From: Hyalangium gracile
GTDB taxonomy: Bacteria; Myxococcota; Myxococcia; Myxococcales; Myxococcaceae
DNA length: 64,000 bases
Direction of reading: 5' to 3'
Assembly: GCF_020103725.1 (NCBI RefSeq)
Contig: NZ_JAHXBG010000029.1
Coordinates: 62,001-126,000, forward strand
The position numbers and the translations under genes are program-made. The first letter of the stretch is position 1. Each line of letters starts with the position of its first letter. Below the pieces are notes generated by a model. The model ran no database searches. It was given only the letters and a program-made list of their open reading frames with translations, and was not told where the DNA came from. Positions 43,577 to 52,111 of this stretch are shown piece by piece.

Positions 43577-44377
43577 TCACGGGAGACTCTCGAGGGACTC
43601 CTCTATCGCCCGAGCGAGCGTCCTGGGGTCCACGGCGTGCGTCTGTCCCTCCAGCGTACGGTGGCGCGCGTTCGGGATGGCACGTGTCAGGGTCTGAATC
43701 GCCTCGCGCATCCAGCCCGGGCTCGCGCCTCCCTCCATGACGAGTGCCGCCGCTCGGACGGCCGGCACCTCGGCGAGACGCGAGGGTCCTCGGGCCGTGA
43801 TGAGCAGGTCGTAGCTGAGTGTGTGGGCGAGCCGTTCGAGGCCCGCCCACATCGGTGACCTGCGCATCTGTTCGACGGCGGGCGCGGGTACCTGCATCAC
43901 CTTCGTGAAGTACAGCTCGACTGCCTCCGAGCGGCGATTCCCCGCGGCGGCATCGTCGAGCTGCTTCGCCAGGCGCTCGAAGGAGCTAGCCCGGCCCGCC
44001 TCAAGAATCACCGGAGGCTCATAGAGGACGAGCTTCGGTATCGGGAGTCCGTGGACGGCGGCATCCAGGGCGAGCAGGGCGCCGGACGAGTTGCCAAAGA
44101 CCGAGGCCGACCCGCCGGCCGCGGTGAGCAGCGCCGCGAGGTCCTCGATTTCACGACCGGGCGCGTCGGGCGGAGTGTTGTCGCTGCTCCCACGGCCGCG
44201 CCGGTCGTAGCTGAACACGGTGAATCGATGTGCCAGCAGGGCGGCCAGGGGTGTCCCCGACGCGGGGGCCGAGCGGTCGCAAAACGCTCCACCGACCAGG
44301 ATGAGCGGTGGGCCCTTGCCCGTGGTCTCGAACGCAATGGAAGTACCGTCGGCGGACCTGACTGTGTGGCTCTTCAT
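43577..44377 (-). CDS. Alpha/beta hydrolase
   Basis: 266 aa from the ATG at 44377. HG-type oxyanion region GGAFCDRSAP, YDRRGRGSSD loop, nucleophile serine in GNSSGA (about residue 95) and a C-terminal EGQTHAVDP with the catalytic His complete a typical hydrolase triad; the acidic residue is less certain. Substrate unknown (ester, lactone or haloperoxidase-like use are all possible). It is 10 bp downstream of an ECF sigma factor gene in the same direction and is very likely co-transcribed with and controlled by it. Confidence 0.82.
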   Translation of the reverse strand: MKSHTVRSADGTSIAFETTGKGPPLILVGGAFCDRSAPASGTPLAALLAHRFTVFSYDRRGRGSSDNTPPDAPGREIEDLAALLTAAGGSASVFGNSSGALLALDAAVHGLPIPKLVLYEPPVILEAGRASSFERLAKQLDDAAAGNRRSEAVELYFTKVMQVPAPAVEQMRRSPMWAGLERLAHTLSYDLLITARGPSRLAEVPAVRAAALVMEGGASPGWMREAIQTLTRAIPNARHRTLEGQTHAVDPRTLARAIEESLESLP

Positions 44378-44387
44378 GGCGGCTCCT

Positions 44388-45332
44388 CTAGGACGCGGCA
44401 GAACCCGGGTGATAGCCGTGCGTGCGGAACGGGACGTCGAGCTCTCGGCAGACCTCGGTGACGACCTCGGGGGCGTGGTAGTAGTTGCGCAGCCGCGCAA
44501 TGCGGTCGCCGTCCAGCTCCACCCGGACGACGGTGTGCACTTCCTCCCCCGACCACCAGAGCAGGAGCCATTCGCCCCGGTGTGCGCGGAGCTCGCAACG
44601 GGGAGGGGCCACGAGCTCGAATCCACCCTCGGGACAGCCGAAGAGCGTTCCCTGTAGCGAGCCGGCCCTGACTGCCTTGCTCCCGGATTCGATCTTGAAG
44701 CCCGGGTACTCCAGGATCGCCGTGTCCAGGAGGAGCGCCGTGAGACGGTCGAGGTCCCGGGCGTTGAAGGCCGCGCAGAAGGCGTCGAGGACGGCGGGCG
44801 CCACGGGAGCCAGCCTGTCCGGATCGGGCGTCACCAGCCTGGACCTTCCCCTGTGCAGGGCTGCCTTGATGGCTCCGGTCGTGGTGGTCAGCGCCTCGGC
44901 GATCTCCTCGAGCGAGAGCCCGAAGGCATCCTTGAGCACGACCGCTGCGCGTTCCTGCGGCGACAACTGGGTGAGCAGCGTTCCAGCGGCCTCACGCGTC
45001 GCGCGGGGCTCGGCGCTTGCCGCCGGTTCCGGGACCTCGGGGCCGGCGGTGAGCGGCACCTCTCCCGCTTGCCGAGCCCGGTTGAGCCACAGGTTGGAGG
45101 CAACACGAAAGAGCCACGCCCGCGGGCTTCGCGGCGGTTCCGCCATGATGGCGAGAGTCGCGAACGCCCGGGCGAGCGTCTCCTGGACCATGTCCTCGGC
45201 ATCCCAGGGGCTGCGCGTCAGATGCCGGCAGTACCGGTAGAGCTCCGGGCGAAGCGGCTCATAGGTATCGAGGAAATGGCGCCAGGACGCCTTGACGGCA
45301 TCGCCCAGCGGGTCAGGAAATCCCGTGCTCAT
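44388..45332 (-). CDS. ECF sigma factor with C-terminal SnoaL-like domain
   Basis: 314 aa from the ATG at 45332. Region 2 (YRYCRHLTRSPWDAEDMVQETLARAF) and region 4 (LSPQERAAVVLKDAFGLSLEEIAEALTTTTGAIKAALHRGRSRL) are clear. Region 4 is followed by about 125 residues of SnoaL/NTF2-like fold (FCAAFNARDLDRLTALLLDTAILEYPG, then DGDRIARLRNYYHAPEVV). Sigma factors of this build (ECF41 and relatives) have no classical anti-sigma factor; the SnoaL domain itself tunes activity. The hydrolase gene next to it is the probable target. Confidence 0.87.
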   Translation of the reverse strand: MSTGFPDPLGDAVKASWRHFLDTYEPLRPELYRYCRHLTRSPWDAEDMVQETLARAFATLAIMAEPPRSPRAWLFRVASNLWLNRARQAGEVPLTAGPEVPEPAASAEPRATREAAGTLLTQLSPQERAAVVLKDAFGLSLEEIAEALTTTTGAIKAALHRGRSRLVTPDPDRLAPVAPAVLDAFCAAFNARDLDRLTALLLDTAILEYPGFKIESGSKAVRAGSLQGTLFGCPEGGFELVAPPRCELRAHRGEWLLLWWSGEEVHTVVRVELDGDRIARLRNYYHAPEVVTEVCRELDVPFRTHGYHPGSAAS

Positions 45333-45438
45333 GCAGGAGAGACACGCGAGAGGCGAGAAAGGATACGGGCCTGCTCGCGGCCGCCGGGGCGCAGCCCCTG
45401 GCTCCGTCAGAAGGATTCCGAGCACCGGGGGAAAAACG

Positions 45439-45483
45439 AAAGCCCTGGAGTTTCAGCGGAAGTCCGCGAAACTCCAGGGCTTT
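45439..45483 (-). terminator. Intrinsic terminator of tRNA-Pro
   Basis: A perfect 16-bp stem (AAAGCCCTGGAGTTTC at 45439-45454 with its complement at 45468-45483, 13-base loop). On the minus strand it is followed by TTTCGTTTTT-type sequence (plus-strand A-run 45432-45436). It begins a few bases after the tRNA 3' end. It also faces the ECF sigma gene, whose leader it precedes. Confidence 0.85.
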
Positions 45484-45486
45484 TGA

Positions 45487-45563
45487 TGGTCGGGGAGACA
45501 GGATTTGAACCTGCGACCCCTTGGTCCCGAACCAAGTGCTCTACCAGGCTGAGCCACTCCCCG
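45487..45563 (-). tRNA. tRNA-Pro (anticodon CGG)
   Basis: Acceptor strand CGGGGAG at the 5' end pairs with CTCCCCG before A-CCA, which is encoded in the genome. The anticodon arm is CTTGG-TTCGGGA-CCAAG, so positions 34-36 are CGG, reading CCG proline codons, frequent in this GC-rich genome. The T arm contains GGTTCAAATCC. 77 nt including CCA. Confidence 0.97.
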
Positions 45564-45616
45564 ATATGTACGCCCTTCCGCCGGAGACAACGCTCGGGCC
45601 GGCAGAAGTGGCGGCG

Positions 45617-45645
45617 GATGTACCCGACCCGCCCGGCTGAGTCAA
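45617..45645 (-). promoter_or_regulatory. Promoter of tRNA-Pro
   Basis: On the minus strand TTGACT (45645-45640) and TACATC (45622-45617) are 17 bp apart. The start would fall near 45610, giving a 5' leader of about 45 nt before the tRNA. Confidence 0.6.
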
Positions 45646-45798
45646 CGCCTCTGGATCTCCTTTTCGTTCCCTTCTCAGCCCTTGATAGCCAGGGGTCTGG
45701 CTCACCCCACGGGTCCCTGTCTACCCGGCTGCTCCTCCTCCAACCCTTCGGAGTTCCTCGCCTTCCCTCTGGGAACAGTCCTTGCTCTGCCCTTCCGC

Positions 45799-46191
45799 AT
45801 GCCCGAGCCCGTTGTTCTGATCTCCGACGATGAGCCCTTGCTCGTGTCCGCCCTCGCTCGCGAGGGCCGCCGATCAGGGCTGACCTGCCTCACGGACACC
45901 ACCGCGGACCATGTCCTCGAGCTGGCGCGCAAGCACCACCCCGCCGTCATCATCCTGGACATCTACCAGCGGCGCGACGGCAGGGATCTCCTCGCCCAGC
46001 TCAAGCAGGACCCCGAGACGCGCGACAGCAAGGTCGTCATCCTCAGCGCCGTCGAGGACCAGCACATGCGCCACCAGTGCTTCGAGCTCGGCGCGGATGC
46101 CTACGAGGTGAAGCCCTTCAACGTCACCTTCATGCCTCGCATCGCCCGGCTCGTCGCCGACAGCACCCGCGCCGCTCCCTCCGTGGCCTGA
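45799..46191 (+). CDS. Single-domain response regulator (CheY-like receiver)
   Basis: 130 aa from the ATG at 45799; a longer in-frame reading from 45682 would add unrelated sequence. The acidic pair is in LISDDEP, the phospho-acceptor Asp in VIILDIYQRRDG, the conserved Ser in ILSAVEDQ and the Lys in YEVKPF. There is no output domain, so it acts by protein contact, as in many myxobacterial relay systems. No histidine kinase is encoded nearby. rpe converges on it from 46201. Confidence 0.88.
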   Translation: MPEPVVLISDDEPLLVSALAREGRRSGLTCLTDTTADHVLELARKHHPAVIILDIYQRRDGRDLLAQLKQDPETRDSKVVILSAVEDQHMRHQCFELGADAYEVKPFNVTFMPRIARLVADSTRAAPSVA

Positions 46192-46200
46192 AGCGCTGCC

Positions 46201-46869
46201 TCACCCCTGCTGAGACGCCGGGCGCAGCGAGCGGATGGCCTGCGCGTAGTCCTTCGCGCCAAACACATACGAGCCCGCCACCAGCACGTTGGCGCCCGCC
46301 TCCACCACCCGCTTGGACGTCTCGGCGTTGATGCCGCCGTCCACCTCGATGTCCACCTTCAGCCCGCGCGCGTCCAGCATCGCTCGCAGCCGGCGCACCT
46401 TGTCCACCGCGCCCTCGATGAAGCGCTGCCCCCCGAACCCCGGGTTCACGCTCATCACCAGCACCATCTCCACCTCCCCCAGCACCTCCTCCACCGCCGA
46501 CAGCGGCGTCGACGGGTTCAGCACCACCGCGGGCCTCGCTCCCACGTTCCGGATGTGCTGCAGCGTCCGGTGCAGGTGCGGGCTCGCCTCCACGTGCACC
46601 GTCAGGATGTCCGCCCCCGCCGACGCGAACGCCTCGATGTACCTCTCCGGCTCGACGATCATCAGGTGCACGTCCAGCGGCCGGGTCGCCACCCGCTTGA
46701 TCGCCTCCACCACCACCGGACCGATGGTGATGTTCGGGACGAACCGGCCATCCATGACATCCACGTGAATCCAGTCCGCTCCCGCGGCCTCCACGGCGCG
46801 GACTTCCTCCGCCAGACGACCGAAATCACAGGACAGGAGCGAGGGAGAGATGAGGACGCGGCGGCTCAT
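46201..46869 (-). CDS. rpe: Ribulose-phosphate 3-epimerase
   Basis: 222 aa TIM barrel that interconverts ribulose 5-phosphate and xylulose 5-phosphate in the pentose phosphate pathway. Visible family marks are [10 protein letters not shown] at the start, [12 protein letters not shown] (metal-binding His and catalytic Asp), [16 protein letters not shown] (substrate loop) and EVDGGIN (second catalytic Asp). Length is normal. It stands alone on the minus strand, divergent from the HD-GYP gene. Confidence 0.96.
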   Translation of the reverse strand: MSRRVLISPSLLSCDFGRLAEEVRAVEAAGADWIHVDVMDGRFVPNITIGPVVVEAIKRVATRPLDVHLMIVEPERYIEAFASAGADILTVHVEASPHLHRTLQHIRNVGARPAVVLNPSTPLSAVEEVLGEVEMVLVMSVNPGFGGQRFIEGAVDKVRRLRAMLDARGLKVDIEVDGGINAETSKRVVEAGANVLVAGSYVFGAKDYAQAIRSLRPASQQG

Positions 46870-47048
46870 GGTGAGCCCGCTTCATAGCCGCTCCGGGTTT
46901 GCAACGGTACCGGACATTCCTGGCCTCGAAGCCAATAGGACTCCCGCCCTCCGAGCAGAGAGGCAGCCAGGCAGGCTGGTCCCACACCCATCGTGCTACA
47001 ACGGGGTGCGTTCCTGCCCTCTCCCACCACCTCCGGAGTCGCTCCCAG

Positions 47049-48554
47049 GTGCTTTTCACGTCCGACGAAACCGCTCTGACCCGACGTCTCCAGAAGCTCA
47101 CGTCCATCCTGGACGTGACGAAGGCGATGAGCGCCGAGCGCGATCTCGACCTGCTGCTGCCGCTCATCATCTACGAGGCCTCCAAGGTCGTCGAAGCGGA
47201 CCGCTGCTCGCTCTTCATCCTGGACCGTGAGCGCAACGAGCTGTGGAGCAAGGTCGCCCAGGGCTCCAAGAACGAGATCCGCCTCCCGGTGGGCAGCGGC
47301 ATCGCCGGCCAGGTGGCCTCCACCGGCGCCACCATCAACATCCCGGACGCCTACGCGGACGACCGCTTCAACCGCTCCTTCGACATCTCCAGCGGCTACC
47401 GCACGCAGACCATCCTCTGCGTGCCCATGCGCGACGCCAACGGTGAAGTCACCGGCGTCATCCAGGCCCTCAACAAGCGCAGCGGCCGCATCTTCGACGC
47501 CGAGGACGAGGAGCTGCTGCTCGCCCTGGGCGCCCAGGCCGCCGGCGCCATCGAGAACGCCCTGCTCCACGAGGAGATCAACCGCCTGTTCGAGGGCTTC
47601 GTCTCCGCCTCCGTGGTGGCCATCGAAGCCAGGGATCCGTCCACCGCCGGCCACTCCGGCCGCGTGGCCAACCTCACCGTGGAGCTGGCCCAGGCGCTCG
47701 AGCACCTGTCCACCGGCTCCTACGCCAACACCCGCTTCTCCGCCGTGGAGATTCAAGAGCTGCGCTACGCCTCGCTGCTCCACGACTTCGGCAAGGTGGG
47801 CGTGCGCGAGCCGGTGCTCGTCAAGGCCGAGAAGCTCTACCCCCACGAGCTGGACATGCTGCGCTCCCGCTTCCAGATCGCTCGCAAGGATCTGCAGCTA
47901 CAGAGCTACCGCCGCCGGCTCGGCGCCGTGAAGCTGCGCGGCGACAAGGCCCTGGCCGAGATCGACGCCGAGGAGGATGAGCGGCTGCTGGTCGAGCTCA
48001 AGCAGCTGGACGAGGTGCTCGACTTCGTCCTCACCTGCAACCGCCCCACCGTGCTGGCCCAGGGCGGCTTCGAGCGCCTCATCGAGCTGCGCAAGCTCAC
48101 CTTCAACGACGCCAAGGACCAGGCCCAGCCGCTGCTGCTCGAGAATGAAATCCGCTCGCTCTCCATCGCCCGCGGGACGCTGTCCGCCGAGGAGCGCAAG
48201 GAGATCGAGAGCCACGTCGAGCACACCTACCGCTTCCTCTCGCAGATTCCCTGGACGCGCACCCTGCGCCGCGTGCCGGAGATCGCCTACGCCCACCACG
48301 AGAAGCTCGACGGCACCGGCTACCCGCGCGCCATCCCCAGCAAGACCATCCCCGCCCAGTCCAAGATGATGGCCATCTCGGACATCTACGACGCGCTCAC
48401 CGCCTCCGACCGGCCCTACAAGAAGGCCGTGCCCCACCAGCTGGCGCTCGACATCCTCGGCAAGGAGGCCAAGGCCGGCCAGCTCGACAGCGAGCTGCTC
48501 ACCGTCTTCATCGAGGCGGAGATCCCCCGCAAGGCCCTGGGCGCGGTGAAGTAG
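47049..48554 (+). CDS. GAF - HD-GYP domain protein (cyclic-di-GMP phosphodiesterase type)
   Basis: About 501 aa from a GTG at 47049; an in-frame ATG at 46899 would add 50 residues without family character. A GAF domain (residues about 20-170; CSLFILDRERNELW, GSGIAGQVASTGATINIPDAY) precedes an HD-GYP domain: HSGRVANL, LLHDFGKVG (HD pair), HHEKLDGTGYP (GYP motif) and DIYDALTASDRPYK. An insertion of about 120 residues lies between the HD and GYP parts. Such proteins usually hydrolyse cyclic-di-GMP under control of the ligand-binding GAF domain and work in the cytoplasm. Confidence 0.88.
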   Translation: MLFTSDETALTRRLQKLTSILDVTKAMSAERDLDLLLPLIIYEASKVVEADRCSLFILDRERNELWSKVAQGSKNEIRLPVGSGIAGQVASTGATINIPDAYADDRFNRSFDISSGYRTQTILCVPMRDANGEVTGVIQALNKRSGRIFDAEDEELLLALGAQAAGAIENALLHEEINRLFEGFVSASVVAIEARDPSTAGHSGRVANLTVELAQALEHLSTGSYANTRFSAVEIQELRYASLLHDFGKVGVREPVLVKAEKLYPHELDMLRSRFQIARKDLQLQSYRRRLGAVKLRGDKALAEIDAEEDERLLVELKQLDEVLDFVLTCNRPTVLAQGGFERLIELRKLTFNDAKDQAQPLLLENEIRSLSIARGTLSAEERKEIESHVEHTYRFLSQIPWTRTLRRVPEIAYAHHEKLDGTGYPRAIPSKTIPAQSKMMAISDIYDALTASDRPYKKAVPHQLALDILGKEAKAGQLDSELLTVFIEAEIPRKALGAVK

Positions 48555-48624
48555 CGCCCCGCGTCACGGCAAGGGCTGGCGCTCTGTCGCAAGCCTTTGG
48601 CGTCCTGCCGTAAACCGGAATTCC

Positions 48625-49053
48625 ATGATCCGGCAGACTGTGCGGGTCATGGTCCAGGCGCTGTTTACGAAGCAGTTCGTCACGCTCTCCTCCGACAAGC
48701 AGCGATTCCACGACGTGATGCGCGACAGCTTCGGCGCCGGGTATGACGTCCGCAAGGCCGAGCGGTACCGCCAGCAGGCCCTCGAGGGCGACTTCAGCTG
48801 GCTGCCTCCCGTCAGGTGGGTGGACTCGCAGATCCTCCTGGGGGCTCGCGGCGCGTACTACCCCGAGTTCGGCACCGTGTTCCTCGACCGCGCGCTGCAG
48901 CGCTTCCCGTCGCTGGCGGCGGCCACCTTCGCCGAGGAGGCCGGCCACGTGCTCGACTCGCTGCTCAACGCCGAGGAGGCCCAGGGCAACCGGGGCGTGC
49001 ACTTCCGGCGTATCCTCGACGGCTCGGGGCTGGCGCAGGCCCGGCTCGCCTAG
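48625..49053 (+). CDS. Hypothetical protein with EExGHxLD metal-site-like motif
   Basis: 142 aa; the ATG at 48625 or the one at 48649 may be used. I do not recognise a named family. The centre holds TFAEEAGHVLDSLLN, then GNRGVHFRRIL. This order (EExGHxLDxxLN, later G-x-x-G-x-x-F) resembles a segment seen in cyanobacterial surface proteins, where the Glu and His look like a degenerate metalloprotease helix. No signal peptide or membrane segment is visible. It is monocistronic between the HD-GYP gene and pyk. Confidence 0.6.
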   Translation: MIRQTVRVMVQALFTKQFVTLSSDKQRFHDVMRDSFGAGYDVRKAERYRQQALEGDFSWLPPVRWVDSQILLGARGAYYPEFGTVFLDRALQRFPSLAAATFAEEAGHVLDSLLNAEEAQGNRGVHFRRILDGSGLAQARLA

Positions 49054-49104
49054 AGCCACGGGCCCACGCCCTTCCCGCCCACCACTTCCTCCCGCGCCGG
49101 GGGC

Positions 49105-50535
49105 TCAGCCCCCGATGGTGTGCAGGCGCAGGCTGTTGATCTTGCCCGGCTGTCCCACCGGCGCGCCGAAGACGATCACGATGCGATCGCCCGTCCGCGC
49201 CAGCCCGCGCGTGAGCAGCTCCTCCTCCACGCGGCGCACCATCGCCTCGGTGTCCTGGATGGGCTCCAGCACCCGCGGCACCACGCCCCACAGCAGCGCC
49301 AGCCGACGGCGGACCTCCTGGTTCGGGCTGAAGGCGATGATGGGCACCGGCGGCCGGTAGTGCGCCAGCAGCCGCGCCGTCACGCCCGACAGCGTGAAGG
49401 CCGCGATCAGCGTCGCGCCGCTCGCCTCCGCCGCCTGGCAGGCCACCCGGGCGATGACGTCCGGGAAGTGCGCCGGCAGTCCCAGCGGCGCCTCGATGAT
49501 GCGCCCCAGGCGCTGCGCCCGCCCCGCCGACTCGGCCGCCAGGACGATGCGCTCCATCATCTGCACCGACTCGATGGGGTACTTGCCGCTGGCCGTCTCG
49601 CCCGAGAGCATCACCGCGTCCGCCCCGTCGAACACCGCGTTGGCCACGTCGCTGGCCTCGGCGCGGGTGGGGCGCGGGTTCTCGATCATCGAGTTCAGCA
49701 TCTGCGTGGCCACGATGACGGGCAGGCCGCGCTGGTTCGCGCGCCGGACGATGTCCTTCTGGACCGCCGGCACCTCCTCGGGCGGAATCTCCACGCCCAG
49801 GTCTCCGCGCGCCACCATCACCCCGTCCGTCTTGTCCAGGATGGCGTCCAGCCGCGCGATGGCCTCCGGCTTCTCCAGCTTGGCGATGATGGGCACCGTG
49901 CGGCCCACCTCCGCCATCGCCTGGCGCGCCGTGTCCATGTCCGAGGGCTGGCGCACGAAGGACAGGGCGATGAAGTCCACGCCCGCCTTGATGCCGAAGA
50001 TGAGGTCCTCGCGGTCCTTCGGCGTCAGCGCGTCCGCGCGCACCGCCACGCCCGGCAGGTTGATGCCCTTGTTGTTCTTCAGCGTGCCGCCGACGATGAC
50101 CTGCGTGCGCAGCAGCTGCTTCTTGTCCGTCTCGATGACCTTGAGCTCCAGCAGGCCGTCATCCAGCAGGATGCGGTCCCCGGGGTTCACGTCCTGAGCC
50201 AGATGCGGATACGTGGTGGAGACGATGTCGTCGGTCCCCTTCACGCTCTCGTCGGTGGTGATGGAGAAGGTGGCCCCCTCCTTCAGCTCCGTGCTGCCGG
50301 TGATGAAGCGGCCGGTGCGGATCTTCGGGCCCTGCAGGTCGCCCAGGATGCCCACCGCCTTGCGGACCTTCAGGGAGGCCGCGCGCAGCTTGGCGATGTT
50401 CTCCGCGTGCTGCTCGTGGCTGCCGTGGGAGAAGTTCAGCCGGGCCACGTCCATTCCGGCATCCAGCAGCGCCTCCAGCATCTCCTGGCTCTGGCTCGCG
50501 GGGCCGAGGGTGCAGACAATCTTCGCTCGTCGCAT
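49105..50535 (-). CDS. pyk: Pyruvate kinase
   Basis: 476 aa from the ATG at 50535; family similarity (RRAKIVCTLGPAS) begins right there. Phosphoryl transfer site: ARLNFSHG, LGDLQGPKIRTG, the Lys in IAKLEKPEA, and MVARGDLGVEIP for the metal and substrate. ATQMLNSMIENPRPTRAE is the signature. A complete C-terminal domain (ASGATLIAAFTLSGVTARLL, DRIVIVFGAPVG) follows. It makes pyruvate and ATP from phosphoenolpyruvate. Normal length and no oddities. Confidence 0.97.
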   Translation of the reverse strand: MRRAKIVCTLGPASQSQEMLEALLDAGMDVARLNFSHGSHEQHAENIAKLRAASLKVRKAVGILGDLQGPKIRTGRFITGSTELKEGATFSITTDESVKGTDDIVSTTYPHLAQDVNPGDRILLDDGLLELKVIETDKKQLLRTQVIVGGTLKNNKGINLPGVAVRADALTPKDREDLIFGIKAGVDFIALSFVRQPSDMDTARQAMAEVGRTVPIIAKLEKPEAIARLDAILDKTDGVMVARGDLGVEIPPEEVPAVQKDIVRRANQRGLPVIVATQMLNSMIENPRPTRAEASDVANAVFDGADAVMLSGETASGKYPIESVQMMERIVLAAESAGRAQRLGRIIEAPLGLPAHFPDVIARVACQAAEASGATLIAAFTLSGVTARLLAHYRPPVPIIAFSPNQEVRRRLALLWGVVPRVLEPIQDTEAMVRRVEEELLTRGLARTGDRIVIVFGAPVGQPGKINSLRLHTIGG

Positions 50536-50635
50536 AGGGGCAGGGAGGATGGGGGGAGCCTCGCGCGGGGTCAAGAACGCAACGAAGGCCCTTCGCTCGG
50601 TAAATTGGTAAAAGGGCGGCCAGGCGGCGGAGGGC

Positions 50636-51469
50636 TCAGCCCCGCAGGAGCACGCCCAGGTTCTCCCGCTCCCAGCGCAGCGCCGCCGCGTAGTGCGGAT
50701 AGGCCTTCTCCCGGTCCCGGAACGCCCTGGGGTGGTGCACCCGCCGGCCGCCCCGACCCGTGCTCGGGAAGAGCTGGTGCAGCATCTCGTGGAAGACGAT
50801 GAACTCCACGAAGAAGGCCGGCACCTCCGGCCTGTCCAGCGCCGGGTGGATGCGGATCTCCCGCGTCTGGTGATCGTACACGCCCAGGCGGATGGACTTG
50901 CGCCGGCGCCGCGGCGGCATGCGCCCCCAGCCGATCCGCGCCTGGATGCCGTCCTGGAAGTAGGTGCGGTTCACCGACTCGAAGAGCAGCTGCAGATCGA
51001 AGCAGCGCCCCACCGGGTTGAGCTCCGCGTCCGACTCGCGGCGGAACTGGCGGATGCGCGGCTGCTGGCCCCGGATGTAGTCGTCCAGCACGCCTCCGGC
51101 GCCCCGGTGGCCCCGGCCCGCGTAGTCCGCCACCGCGCGCAGCACGGGCTCGGGCGCGTCCAGGAACATGTGGTGCAGCCGCAGCTGCAGCACGTTGCCG
51201 CCCCGACGGAAGGACACCATCGTCGAGCGGTTGTCCGTCACCGCCAGCCGCACGGGGATGCCCAGGTCCGCCGAGAGCCGCCACGCCAGGGACTCCGCGC
51301 GGGAGAACAGCTCGTCCCGCTCGGTGGCGATGCGTGGGGCCTCCTCCACCACCCGGTTTCGCACGGGCGGCTGAGGCTGGGGCAGCGCTGGCGCTGGCGC
51401 GGGTCGCAGGGACGCCGCCGGGCTGCCCGACAGCGTGAAGAGCGACATCTGGCGTGCGTACTCGGTCAT
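50636..51469 (-). CDS. SprT-like zinc metalloprotease-fold protein
   Basis: 277 aa from the ATG at 51469; a GTG at 51496 is also possible. The C-terminal half contains FFVEFIVFHEMLHQLFP, an HExxH zinc site in the SprT/WLM-like arrangement. IRLGVYDHQTREIRIHPALD before it is the beta-hairpin usual in this fold. The N-terminal 60 residues are proline-rich and probably flexible. Myxobacteria have several such proteins; protease activity is assumed, not shown. It lies downstream of the YkgJ gene on the same strand. Confidence 0.75.
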   Translation of the reverse strand: MTEYARQMSLFTLSGSPAASLRPAPAPALPQPQPPVRNRVVEEAPRIATERDELFSRAESLAWRLSADLGIPVRLAVTDNRSTMVSFRRGGNVLQLRLHHMFLDAPEPVLRAVADYAGRGHRGAGGVLDDYIRGQQPRIRQFRRESDAELNPVGRCFDLQLLFESVNRTYFQDGIQARIGWGRMPPRRRRKSIRLGVYDHQTREIRIHPALDRPEVPAFFVEFIVFHEMLHQLFPSTGRGGRRVHHPRAFRDREKAYPHYAAALRWERENLGVLLRG

Positions 51470-51547
51470 CACTTGGCCAGCATCGTACCCGCCCACCTCA
51501 CGGACTCAAGCACGCTGGGGGCTGGTTGCTTCCACTCCGTCAGACCG

Positions 51548-52111
51548 TCAACCGCGACCATGGTTTCGCACTTCCTCGGCGAGCTGCGCACCCAGCGCCT
51601 CCACCGCCTCGTGAGTGGTTCCGAACGCCGCCAGCACCTCCTCCATGGACCCGGCCTCCTCCACCGCGAGGCAGGCGCTCCCCTCCTCGCGTGCTGCCTG
51701 GAGGTCTCCGAACCGCCCGATCGCCAGGCTCCAGCTCCCATCCGCCCACTTATCGAAAGGGTACAGCCGGCAGGCAATCGGCCGAACGTCCAGGGGAAGC
51801 GTGCAGCCGCGGGCTCGATCCAGGAAGACGCAGGCGCCGTCCCGCGCCAGCAGCGTGATGCGCACCGGCCCGCGGCGGAAATAATCCCGGTAGAGCGGCC
51901 AGCGGGCCTCGAAGTCCACCGCGCCCGCCTCGGAGACGGCCTCCTCCTCGGTGAAGCGGCGCGCGGACAGGCGCGTGTGCGCGCTGATGCGGGCGATGTC
52001 CGCTCGCGTCACCATGGCCAGGTGCTCGTGCGGCCCCGGCTCGCAGCACGTCTTGCCGATCGCCTTCGCGCAGCGCGCGCAGGCCGGGCTCTGGAACGGC
52101 TTTCGCGTCAT
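51548..52111 (-). CDS. YkgJ-family cysteine-cluster protein
   Basis: 187 aa. The N-terminus has C-x2-C-x6-C-C (CARCAKAIGKTCC), and RPIACRLYPF gives the further cysteine of the YkgJ (UPF0153) zinc- or iron-chelating domain. The biochemical role of this family is not established. The start ATG overlaps the stop of the NFACT gene by four bases (ATGA), so the two are translationally coupled. Confidence 0.8.
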   Translation of the reverse strand: MTRKPFQSPACARCAKAIGKTCCEPGPHEHLAMVTRADIARISAHTRLSARRFTEEEAVSEAGAVDFEARWPLYRDYFRRGPVRITLLARDGACVFLDRARGCTLPLDVRPIACRLYPFDKWADGSWSLAIGRFGDLQAAREEGSACLAVEEAGSMEEVLAAFGTTHEAVEALGAQLAEEVRNHGRG

